Shown: positions 24,335-31,819 of the stretch, one piece after another
How the letters are laid out: every line of letters starts with the position of its first letter
How positions within the stretch are numbered: position 1 is the stretch's first letter
Assembly: GCA_003241695.1 (NCBI GenBank)
Contig: QFPN01000006.1
Location: 62,001 to 126,000 of the forward strand
Source: Ancylobacter novellus
GTDB taxonomy: Bacteria; Pseudomonadota; Alphaproteobacteria; Rhizobiales; Methylopilaceae
Direction: 5' to 3'
Length of the DNA: 64,000 nt
Made by a program: the position numbers and the translations under genes
Notes under the pieces: generated by a model
The model's database searches: none
Seen by the model: the letters and a program-made list of their open reading frames with translations, nothing else
Told to the model about the DNA's origin: nothing

Positions 24335-24963
24335 CGACCCGCGCGGAAGGCCGCGCCGCGGCCGAGCGGCTCGTCGATGTTTCACGTGAAACATGGGAGC
24401 GGCTCGACCGGCTCGTCGCCGCGCTCGACAAATGGCAGGCGACCACGAATCTGGTCGCGCCGAACACGCTCGACACCGTGTGGACCCGCCACGTCGCCGA
24501 CAGCGTGCAGCTCGTCGCGCTGGCGCCGGGAGCCCCCAAGGCCTGGGTCGACCTCGGGTCGGGCGGCGGCTTTCCCGGCCTCGTCGTGGCCGCGATGATC
24601 GGCGACGAGACGCGCGTCCATCTCGTCGAAAGCAGCGGCAAGAAGGCGGCGTTCTTGCGCGAGGGGGCGCGGGCGATCGGCGTGCGCGTCGAGGTCCACG
24701 CCGCCCGCGCGGAGGACGTCGTCGGGACGCTCGACGCCGACGTCGTCAGCGCGCGGGCGCTCGCCCCGCTCGAAACCCTCGTCCGGCTGGCCGCTCCCTT
24801 GTTGAAAAGCGGCTCCGTCGGCCTGTTTCCCAAGGGGCGGGAGGCCGAGGCGGAATTGACCGTGACGGCCAAATCCTGGAGACTCGACGCCTCGCTGCAC
24901 CCGAGTCTTACGGAGCCCGAAGCGCGGATCGTACGGATCGATTCGTTTCTCGGACCGCGATGA
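24331..24963 (+). CDS. rsmG: 16S rRNA (guanine-527-N7)-methyltransferase RsmG (GidB)
   Basis: A 210-residue SAM-dependent methyltransferase with DLGSGGGFPG motif I and the HLVESSGKKAAFLREG segment typical of RsmG. It methylates G527 of 16S rRNA; loss gives low-level streptomycin resistance in other bacteria. It overlaps mnmG and parA by four bases each, so the three are translationally coupled. Its N-terminal VSRET codons embed the second parS site, constraining the protein sequence here. Confidence 0.96.
   Translation: MTTRAEGRAAAERLVDVSRETWERLDRLVAALDKWQATTNLVAPNTLDTVWTRHVADSVQLVALAPGAPKAWVDLGSGGGFPGLVVAAMIGDETRVHLVESSGKKAAFLREGARAIGVRVEVHAARAEDVVGTLDADVVSARALAPLETLVRLAAPLLKSGSVGLFPKGREAEAELTVTAKSWRLDASLHPSLTEPEARIVRIDSFLGPR
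24378..24393. promoter_or_regulatory. parS centromere site 2 (inside rsmG)
   Basis: A second perfect TGTTTCACGTGAAACA, within the coding sequence of rsmG, where it encodes VSRET. It lies 1974 bp from site 1, so the two flank mnmG. Confidence 0.95.
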
Positions 24964-25814
24964 CGTCGGCCAGTTTTCCGGAGCCGAAGCTCATGCTCTC
25001 AAGCGCGTTTCCGCCCGGCGCCCCGCGGGTGCTGACGCTGGCGAACCAGAAGGGCGGCGTCGGCAAGACCACGACGGCGATCAATCTCGGCACCGCGCTC
25101 GCGGCGATCGGCGAGACGGTGCTGATCGTCGACCTCGACCCGCAGGGCAACGCCTCGACGGGCCTCGGCGTCGACCGCAAGGCGCGGCGGCTTTCGACCT
25201 ATGACGTGCTGACCGGCGACGCCACCCTCGCCGAGGCGATCCATGACACCGCCGTGCCGCGCCTGTGGCTCGCGCCCTCCACGATGGACCTGCTCGGTCT
25301 GGAGCTCGAGATCGCGGCCGAGAAGGACCGCGCCTTCCGGCTGAGGGACGCGATCGCGGCGCTGCACGCGCAGGCCGCGGCGACGCCCTACACCTATGTG
25401 CTCGTCGACTGCCCGCCCTCGCTCAACCTGCTGACCATCAACGCCATGGCGGCGGCGCATGCGATCGTGGTGCCGCTGCAGTGCGAGTTCTTCGCGCTCG
25501 AAGGCCTGTCGCAGCTTCTGCGCACCGTCGAGCAGGTGCGGATAACGCTCAATCCGGACCTCACCATCCACGGCGTCGTGCTGACCATGTTCGACCCGCG
25601 CAACAATCTGTCGGGCCAGGTGGTCGCGGACGTGCGGGAATTCCTCGGCGACAAGGTCTACGACACCATGATTCCGCGCAACGTGCGGGTCTCCGAGGCG
25701 CCCTCCTACGGCAAGCCCGCTCTGCTCTACGACCTCAAATGCACCGGCAGCCAAGCCTATCTGAAGCTTGCCTCCGAGGTCATACAGCGCGAGCGAACGC
25801 TCAGGGCGGCGTAA
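24960..25814 (+). CDS. parA: Chromosome partitioning ATPase ParA
   Basis: A 284-residue deviant-Walker ATPase driving segregation of the ParB-parS complex. Walker A is KGGVGKTTT (31-39), Walker A' is VDLDPQGNAS, Walker B is VLVDCPPSLNLL, and the LTMFDPRNNLS and IPRNVRVSEAPSYGKP blocks are typical of chromosomal ParA/Soj. ATG at 24960 overlaps the rsmG stop (ATGA); an in-frame ATG at 24993 is possible. parB follows 15 bp downstream. Confidence 0.97.
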   Translation: MTSASFPEPKLMLSSAFPPGAPRVLTLANQKGGVGKTTTAINLGTALAAIGETVLIVDLDPQGNASTGLGVDRKARRLSTYDVLTGDATLAEAIHDTAVPRLWLAPSTMDLLGLELEIAAEKDRAFRLRDAIAALHAQAAATPYTYVLVDCPPSLNLLTINAMAAAHAIVVPLQCEFFALEGLSQLLRTVEQVRITLNPDLTIHGVVLTMFDPRNNLSGQVVADVREFLGDKVYDTMIPRNVRVSEAPSYGKPALLYDLKCTGSQAYLKLASEVIQRERTLRAA

Positions 25815-25829
25815 GGAACGGAGCGTGAC

Positions 25830-26717
25830 ATGAGCTTTGGGAGCGCGAAAATGGCGGACGAGCCCCAGAGGTCGCGGCTCGGCCGCGGGCTTGCGGCGCT
25901 GATCGGCGACGTCGGCGAAGAAAGCCAGATGGTCGACCGGTCGCGTTCCCAGCGGCGCGCGCCGGTCGCGCATCTGCGCGCCGGCCGCGCCAATCCGCGC
26001 AAGTCCTTCCGTGAGGAGGATCTCGAGGATCTCACCGTCTCAGTGCGCGAGAAGGGCGTGATCCAGCCGATTCTGGTGCGGCGCGTCACGGGGGAGCCCG
26101 AGCATTTCGAGATCATCGCAGGCGAGCGTCGCTGGCGCGCGGCGCAGCGCGCGGGCGTCCACGACGCGCCGATCGTCGTGCTCGACGTCACCGACCGCGA
26201 GGCGCTCGAGATCGCGATCGTCGAGAACGTGCAGCGCGCCGATCTCAACGCGATCGACGAGGCGGCGGGCTACGAGCAGCTCATGGCCCAGTTCTCCTAC
26301 ACGCAGGAGAAGCTGTCCGAAGTGATCGGGAAGAGCCGGAGCCACATCGCCAACACGATGCGGCTGCTGAAGCTGCCCGACAGCATCAAGGCGCATGTGC
26401 TCGAAGGCGCGCTCACCGCCGGCCACGCCCGCGCCTTGCTGGCCCTGCCCGACCCTGAGGCCGCGGCGGAACGCGTGGTCGCGAAAGGACTTTCGGTCCG
26501 CGACGTCGAAGCGATGGCGCGCGCGCCCGAGGTGAAAAGCCTCTCGCCGCGGACGAAGCCGGAAAAAGACGCCGACGCGGTCGCGCTGGAGAACGAGCTC
26601 GCCGAGATCCTCGGGCTCGGCGTGACGCTTTCCCCGAAGGGGTCGGGGGGCACGCTGACGATCCGTTATTCGGATCTAGAGCAGCTCGACATGCTGGCGC
26701 GTCGACTGCGCGGCTGA
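25830..26717 (+). CDS. parB: Chromosome partitioning protein ParB
   Basis: A 295-residue ParB CTPase clamp. The N-terminal GRGLAALIGD ParA-interacting motif, the catalytic GERRWRAAQRAG segment, the helix-turn-helix KLSEVIGKSRSHIANTMRLLKLP that reads parS, and the C-terminal dimer domain (LTIRYSDLEQLDMLARRLRG) are all present. It loads at the two parS sites upstream in the same operon. An alternative start is the in-frame Met at residue 8. Confidence 0.97.
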   Translation: MSFGSAKMADEPQRSRLGRGLAALIGDVGEESQMVDRSRSQRRAPVAHLRAGRANPRKSFREEDLEDLTVSVREKGVIQPILVRRVTGEPEHFEIIAGERRWRAAQRAGVHDAPIVVLDVTDREALEIAIVENVQRADLNAIDEAAGYEQLMAQFSYTQEKLSEVIGKSRSHIANTMRLLKLPDSIKAHVLEGALTAGHARALLALPDPEAAAERVVAKGLSVRDVEAMARAPEVKSLSPRTKPEKDADAVALENELAEILGLGVTLSPKGSGGTLTIRYSDLEQLDMLARRLRG

Positions 26718-26921
26718 CGCGGCCATTCGGCGATCGGCGGCGGCTCGAACCGCGCCTCGGTTATTGATCGGGCGTCGTCGGGACGCAGCAGGGCTGTGAT
26801 TTCGGCCGACGCTCCACGGCCCTTGGCCGTTTTCGTCCAGGCACGACGGTCAGAAGCCGCCAAGGGTCGAAACCACCGTTCGGCTTCGCTCGAAAACCAC
26901 CCGTACCCGCCGGAGACTCTC

Positions 26922-26944
26922 AGAAGCCCGCTGGCGGCTTTTCT
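26922..26944 (+). terminator. Possible rho-independent terminator after parB
   Basis: AAGCC and GGCTT arms separated by seven bases and followed by TTCTC form a modest terminator about 200 bp after the parB stop. The rest of the 299-bp parB-holA gap holds no gene I can support. Confidence 0.35.
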
Positions 26945-27016
26945 CTCCGGCGAAGGCAATCACACAGGCGGGTTTCGAAAACGCCGCCTGCGAGTCCCTG
27001 ACGATCTCGATTTTTC

Positions 27017-28054
27017 TCAACCTGAACGCGATTTTCTCGCTGCTTCCTGTCCGATCGCGAGCAAAGCCCGCTCCGCGGCGGCTTCGCCGGTCGCCGCGGA
27101 ACGACGCCCCTGCGCGACCGCATCGGCGAGCCGGGCGACCGTCTCGGCCAGCCGCTCGCCCGTCCAGCGGGACAGCGCCTGCTCGACCGCGTCCTTGCGG
27201 CGGAAATGGATCGCCGCTCCGCCGCTCTCGACGACGGAGCGCGCGGAGCGCCCTTCTTCCACCTGCCCCCGAAGGCGATGCAGCGCGAGCGCATGGCGAA
27301 GCGCGGCGCCGAGCGTGACCGACGCCGGCGTGCCGGAAGAGCGCAGCGCGCGGAGCGCCCCCGCGACGTCGGCCGGCCGGCCGCCGAAAGCCGCATCAAC
27401 CGCTTCGTCGATGCCGACGTCGCCGGCGTCGGCGACGATCGCCTCGACGTCGTCGAGTTCGACGCGGCTCTGCCCCATCGCATAGAGGCAGAGCTTCCGG
27501 ACGTCCTCGCGCGCGGCCAGTCGATCCGGGCCGAGACTCCGTTTCAGCAGGGCGCGGGCGTCGGGCGCGATCGTCAGGCCCGCGGCGCGCATCTCCTCGT
27601 CGATCAGGCGCTCCCGCGCCCCGGCCTCGTCGGGATAGCAGGGCAGAGCCGCGGCCGCCGGATGCTTTTCGCAGAGCGCGCGCAACGGCGCGTTCTTCTT
27701 CAGGTCGCCGGCCTCGAGCACGGTGAGCGATTCAGGCTGCGGGCCGCCCAGCAGCGCCTCAACGGCGGGCGCGACCGAACGGCCGCCGACCCGCACCCGA
27801 AGCGCCCGCTTGCCGCCGAACAGCGCGATGGTGTTGGCCTCGTCCGACAGCCGCCCGGGATCGGACGAGATGTCGTCGCCCTCGAGGCGCACCAGGGCGA
27901 ACGGATCGTCGGAGCCTTCGAGCGCTCGCGCCACCAGCGCGTCTGCCCGTTCCGCCACGAGACCTGCGTCAGGCCCATAGATCAGGATGGCCCTGACATC
28001 GGCCGGAGGACGGGCGATGAAGCCATCCACGCCCGACGCCTTGATCGCGACCAT
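27017..28054 (-). CDS. holA: DNA polymerase III subunit delta
   Basis: A 345-residue clamp-loader subunit that opens the beta clamp. The start MVAIKASGVDGFI, the YGPDAGLVAERADAL strand-helix of domain I (weak Walker-like, non-catalytic) and the ALLKRSLGPDRLAAREDVRKLCLYA segment are typical of alphaproteobacterial HolA. Full length. It is convergent with parB and followed downstream by a sulfotransferase-like gene in opposite orientation to the core operons. Confidence 0.92.
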   Translation of the reverse strand: MVAIKASGVDGFIARPPADVRAILIYGPDAGLVAERADALVARALEGSDDPFALVRLEGDDISSDPGRLSDEANTIALFGGKRALRVRVGGRSVAPAVEALLGGPQPESLTVLEAGDLKKNAPLRALCEKHPAAAALPCYPDEAGARERLIDEEMRAAGLTIAPDARALLKRSLGPDRLAAREDVRKLCLYAMGQSRVELDDVEAIVADAGDVGIDEAVDAAFGGRPADVAGALRALRSSGTPASVTLGAALRHALALHRLRGQVEEGRSARSVVESGGAAIHFRRKDAVEQALSRWTGERLAETVARLADAVAQGRRSAATGEAAAERALLAIGQEAARKSRSG

Positions 28055-28090
28055 GGCCCCTCCGGTTCCCGACCCGACCTGAACTTCCGC

Positions 28091-29140
28091 TCAGCCTTTC
28101 GCGGCTTTTCCCTTGAAGACGGTCCGGAACTTCGCCTCGCCCGAAGCGTGCTCAGAAAGCCAGCGTTGCAGCACAGTGTTCAGGATCGCCGTCTTCTTGA
28201 TCTCGTCGACGGGGCAGATGTCAGCGACGGCGGACACTTCCTTCGGATCGGATTCGCGGATCTGGCCGTAATCGATGTCTGAAAAGACGACGTCGTATGT
28301 GTCCCTCAGCCAGTTCAGGTCGACCGAGGAATTGTCGACAAACTGTCTGATCTCCGGGCGCAGGCTCGGTCGGTCGTTTGACGAGAGCGCGCGAAGCTCG
28401 CGGATCAGGACGTTGGTGTCCTTGGTGAAACGCGTGTCGTTCTCGGAATGGGCGTGCGCGCGATAGTCCTGCAGGATCGCCATCGCTTCCGCCGAGAGGC
28501 TCTCGTTCTGGGAGAGATCCTCCGGGGACGCCGCGAGATGTTCGCGGTTCCCGAGGTGACGCTCGGCGAAATCGAGGCACACGTCGCCTTCGATGAAGCC
28601 GCCGCGCGCGTAAGCGTGCACGTGCAGCTGCGCGCCGAGGCGCGCCATGGCTTCGAGATGGCGCCGGTATTTCACGCCGGCCGCCTTGGGCAGGACATGC
28701 GACGCCTTGATCTTCTGCTGGGCGGCGGACAGGTAGAAATCCGAGGGCCGCCGCACATAGCAGACGACGTGAATGTCGTCCGAGATCGTCCCGAGCCTCT
28801 GCCTCAGGCGCTCGGCTCCCTCGTCGTCGAGGGTCCAGAGGTTTTCGCCGGACATCACCACGATCTCCGGCGACGTGTTCTCGATCTGTCGAAGGATCTG
28901 GTCCCAGAACTCGTCGAAATCGCGCCGGAGCGCCGCCTTGTCGTTGCGATAGTGCTGACGAAAGATTCTCGGCAGCGATCCGATCGGAACCGCGCCGGCC
29001 ATGAGGAAATTATGGTTCTGGGTCTTGGTGGGATAGAGGATCCCGCTCTTGCGCAAAGACGGCCGGCGGGCCTTGAGCCGGGCCTGAAGGGCCGTCGACC
29101 CTGCTTTCGGCATGCCTGCATGGATCAGGAGCTTGAGCAC
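28091..29140 (-). CDS. Sulfotransferase-like protein 1
   Basis: A 349-residue protein starting with the P-loop HAGMPKAGSTALQARL, the 5'-phosphosulfate-binding loop of sulfotransferases, and containing VVMSGENLW and VVCYVRRPSDFYLSAAQQ (the 3'-phosphate-binding Arg/Ser region). It probably transfers sulfate from PAPS to a polysaccharide or other glycan in the cytoplasm. GTG start at 29140 with AAAGGAAC six bases upstream. It is divergent from another sulfotransferase gene across a 335-bp gap, and two further genes in the region share the fold. Acceptor unknown. Confidence 0.78.
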   Translation of the reverse strand: MLKLLIHAGMPKAGSTALQARLKARRPSLRKSGILYPTKTQNHNFLMAGAVPIGSLPRIFRQHYRNDKAALRRDFDEFWDQILRQIENTSPEIVVMSGENLWTLDDEGAERLRQRLGTISDDIHVVCYVRRPSDFYLSAAQQKIKASHVLPKAAGVKYRRHLEAMARLGAQLHVHAYARGGFIEGDVCLDFAERHLGNREHLAASPEDLSQNESLSAEAMAILQDYRAHAHSENDTRFTKDTNVLIRELRALSSNDRPSLRPEIRQFVDNSSVDLNWLRDTYDVVFSDIDYGQIRESDPKEVSAVADICPVDEIKKTAILNTVLQRWLSEHASGEAKFRTVFKGKAAKG

Positions 29141-29475
29141 ATCAGTTCCTTTGGCCGAAGCGTATGACGGTTTCAGACAAGCCGCGCCCGCTCCGGCGCC
29201 GGTCCGACTGAGATGCCACAGATGGACGGAAACGCAAAAGAGCGAACGGGATCACGCGAGTCGGACCGTTCCGCCGCCCTGATCGGGCAAGGGCCGGTAC
29301 GCGCCGCGAAGGACCGGACGCGGCCGCGAGCCCCGTCCCGTCTCCTCCGCGGCGAACTTACGCCCGCGTCGCAGAGGCGCGCATCCAGTTCGCTTGTTTC
29401 GCGTCGATCCGAAATCGTGCTAATTTCGCAGCCACTTGTAATGTACAAGTATAGAAAGCCGGTCAGGGTGTTCGG
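29141..29475. other. Divergent control region between two sulfotransferase genes
   Basis: No gene is seen. The right half becomes AT-rich and holds two inverted repeats: CGAAAT...ATTTCG (29410-29428, 7-bp spacer) and the perfect palindrome at 29434-29450. TATAGA at 29450-29455 is a possible -10 for the plus-strand gene. Confidence 0.5.
29434..29450. promoter_or_regulatory. Operator-like palindrome
   Basis: ACTTGTAATGTACAAGT: perfect 7-bp arms around ATG, 26 bp upstream of the sulfotransferase-like gene at 29476 and touching a possible -10 box. Its position suggests a repressor site; the regulator is unknown. Confidence 0.5.
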
Positions 29476-30486
29476 ATGGGACGACTTATCATTCACATTG
29501 GAACTCACAAGACCGGCACGACATCCATTCAAAGAACGCTCGATCTTAACAGGAAGAAGCTACTCAACAGGGGGATTCGCTATCCCGATTATGCGGCGAT
29601 TGGGCACAGGACGCATTACGCCCATCTGGGGGTGGTGAACGCGCTCGCGGGCGAGCAGCACAAAATCAGCCAGGAACAGGCGCGCCAGTATTTCCAGCAT
29701 GTCGCGTCGACGCTCGACGAGGCCGACCTCACGCTGCTGAGCGCGGAATCGCTGTACCGGCACCATGCGAAGCGCCGCGACGACGGCGGCCGGGACGCGG
29801 CAAGCTACTGGCAGGCGAGGAGCCAGTTCGTCGAGCAGTTCCGAGAGCTCGTCGGTCCGGCCGAGATCGTGATCGTCGTTCGTCGGCAATGCGATTTCGC
29901 CGAATCGATGTATCAGGAGCACGTGAAGGTCACGCGTTACACAAAGTCGTTCGAACGATTTCTTGAAGACTTCTGGTTTCACTTTGAGTATTATGATCAG
30001 ATTAAGATCTGGCGGAAGCACTTCGGCGAAGTCAAAGTCATAAAATTCGACGACATCAAGGGTAAGGCGATCACCCGCCGGTTCCTCCTGCGCGCAGGCT
30101 TGAAGCCCGGGCGTTTCGAGGAAGCTGGGCTCGTGAACGTGGGGATCGCGCCCGACATCGTTCTGTTCAAGCGATGGCTGAACGACAGCTATCTCTCGAA
30201 GGATCAGATGAAGGACGTTCTGCAGCTTATCAGCGAAGCGCCGACGGAACGCCTGGCGTTGCCGGACGGCCCACGGCACCTGTTTGCAGGAAACGAGCAC
30301 CGCGCGCGTTTCCAGGAGAAGTTCTCCGACGCCAACCGCACGATCGTGCAGGAGTTCTTCGGCGGCGAGGGCGAGCTTTTCGCGCCGGTCGCCGCAGGCG
30401 TTGACGAGACCTGCTTCGGAGACGACATGGACCCGCAGATCTGTCGTCTCGCGGTGGCGGCGCTGGTCGACCGGCTGGTCCCGTAA
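29476..30486 (+). CDS. Sulfotransferase-like protein 2
   Basis: A 336-residue protein opening MGRLIIHIGTHKTGTTSIQRTL, the PAPS-binding P-loop, followed by DLTLLSAESLYR and EIVIVVRRQCDFAESMYQEHVK, the second phosphate-binding region. The layout matches bacterial glycan sulfotransferases. It is preceded by an operator-like palindrome and an AT-rich promoter region, so it may be regulated independently of the rest of the cluster. Acceptor not deducible. Confidence 0.8.
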   Translation: MGRLIIHIGTHKTGTTSIQRTLDLNRKKLLNRGIRYPDYAAIGHRTHYAHLGVVNALAGEQHKISQEQARQYFQHVASTLDEADLTLLSAESLYRHHAKRRDDGGRDAASYWQARSQFVEQFRELVGPAEIVIVVRRQCDFAESMYQEHVKVTRYTKSFERFLEDFWFHFEYYDQIKIWRKHFGEVKVIKFDDIKGKAITRRFLLRAGLKPGRFEEAGLVNVGIAPDIVLFKRWLNDSYLSKDQMKDVLQLISEAPTERLALPDGPRHLFAGNEHRARFQEKFSDANRTIVQEFFGGEGELFAPVAAGVDETCFGDDMDPQICRLAVAALVDRLVP

Positions 30487-30524
30487 CCCTCAGACGCGCG
30501 GCGAGACTGCCGCGAGCGTCCCTT

Positions 30525-31718
30525 TCAAGCCGATTTGGCCGTTCGGCCGGGATGGAAAAGATCCATTCCGGCCGCGACGATCTCGTCGATGGCGCGGTCG
30601 ACCTCTCCCGCCTGCGCCTGAACGTCGGGATCGTGCGCCAACGGCTTGTCCGCGGTTGCGCGCCCTTCATTCAGGTGTCCGCGCCGATCCATGAAGACGG
30701 ACTTCCACGACGCTCCCCGCTCAGGGAAGGAACGGGCGAAGGCGCGGATGGCTTCATCGAGCGACGCTAGCTTCTCCGTCTCGAACATCTCGTGGAGATC
30801 GTCGGCCTGCCGTTCAGCGACCGCCTCCCCGGCCGCGGCCGACAGCGCCGAAACCATCACCGGACGCCCGTCGAAGAAGCGCGCGTCCATGTCGCCTGCG
30901 TCCGTCCTGTAGCGCTCCGCGATGCGCTCGGCGAGGGCGCGATGCAGCCGCACCCGGCCGCCCATGCTTCTTCCCGCGCGCGACCGGGCGAACCCCTCGG
31001 CGAGGGCCATGCCGAGGGACACGAAGGTCTTCGGCCGCAGATCGCCTTCCGGGACGAGCTGCTGGACGCGCCGGATCACGGCCAGCTCGTGGATCTCGGC
31101 CGACTCGTTCGATTGCGGCGCGGCGCCGAGCGTGAACGGCGCTCCGCCGAGCACATGATGGAAGAAGTCCTCCACCACGTCGCCGTTCCTGAGCTCCGCC
31201 CGGCTCATTGCCCTAAGGGCGAACCGCTCCCGGAAGATCTCGGCCCAGCCCCCGAAGCGCGGCAGATAGTCGAACTTGTCATTGCGCATGACGAATTCGG
31301 CGTACTGGTCGAGCGTCTGGTCCGACGTGCCGCTCTTCGCCCGCTGCGTGTAGTTGGACACGATGCTGCCGGCATGCGGCCGGACATAAGCGAGCACGCG
31401 CGCCGTCTTCGCGTGTTCCGGCAGGAACTCGACGATCGCGCGACGCAGGCGCTTCGGCTCGACGTTGCTGAAATGCTCGGCGGAGACGACCGAGACGTCT
31501 CCGGAGGCGCCCGCCAGCCAGTCCGCCTTCGCGCGAAACAGCGCGTCGCGCTCCTTGCGCCGCGCCGGCACGAACAGCGTTCGCGCCATGCTGACGTCGT
31601 TCAGATAGGGCGGGTAGGCGAGCCGCACGCTGTCGCAGCTCCACAGCCGCTCGTACAAGGCCCGCTGGATCGACGTCGATCCGGTCTTGTGGTCGCCGAT
31701 ATGGAAGTAGAGCTGCAT
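30525..31718 (-). CDS. Sulfotransferase-like protein 3
   Basis: A 397-residue protein starting MQLYFHIGDHKTGSTSIQRAL, again the PAPS P-loop, with VSVVSAEHFSNV and ARVLAYVRPHAGSIVSNYTQRAKSG as the later phosphate-binding elements. The frame is open upstream to 32012, but that would overlap the next gene, and the P-loop position fixes the start at 31718. It lies downstream of the heparinase-like gene on the same strand with about 100 bp between, probably one unit. Confidence 0.8.
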   Translation of the reverse strand: MQLYFHIGDHKTGSTSIQRALYERLWSCDSVRLAYPPYLNDVSMARTLFVPARRKERDALFRAKADWLAGASGDVSVVSAEHFSNVEPKRLRRAIVEFLPEHAKTARVLAYVRPHAGSIVSNYTQRAKSGTSDQTLDQYAEFVMRNDKFDYLPRFGGWAEIFRERFALRAMSRAELRNGDVVEDFFHHVLGGAPFTLGAAPQSNESAEIHELAVIRRVQQLVPEGDLRPKTFVSLGMALAEGFARSRAGRSMGGRVRLHRALAERIAERYRTDAGDMDARFFDGRPVMVSALSAAAGEAVAERQADDLHEMFETEKLASLDEAIRAFARSFPERGASWKSVFMDRRGHLNEGRATADKPLAHDPDVQAQAGEVDRAIDEIVAAGMDLFHPGRTAKSA

Positions 31719-31819
31719 TCTCGGTCGATCCGTAGCTTTTGCGGACTGGCGGGCTGCAATCCGGCGCGCCGAACCGCCGCGCCCCGAAGCGAGGGCAGCG
31801 CCGAGGACGGCGAGAGGCG

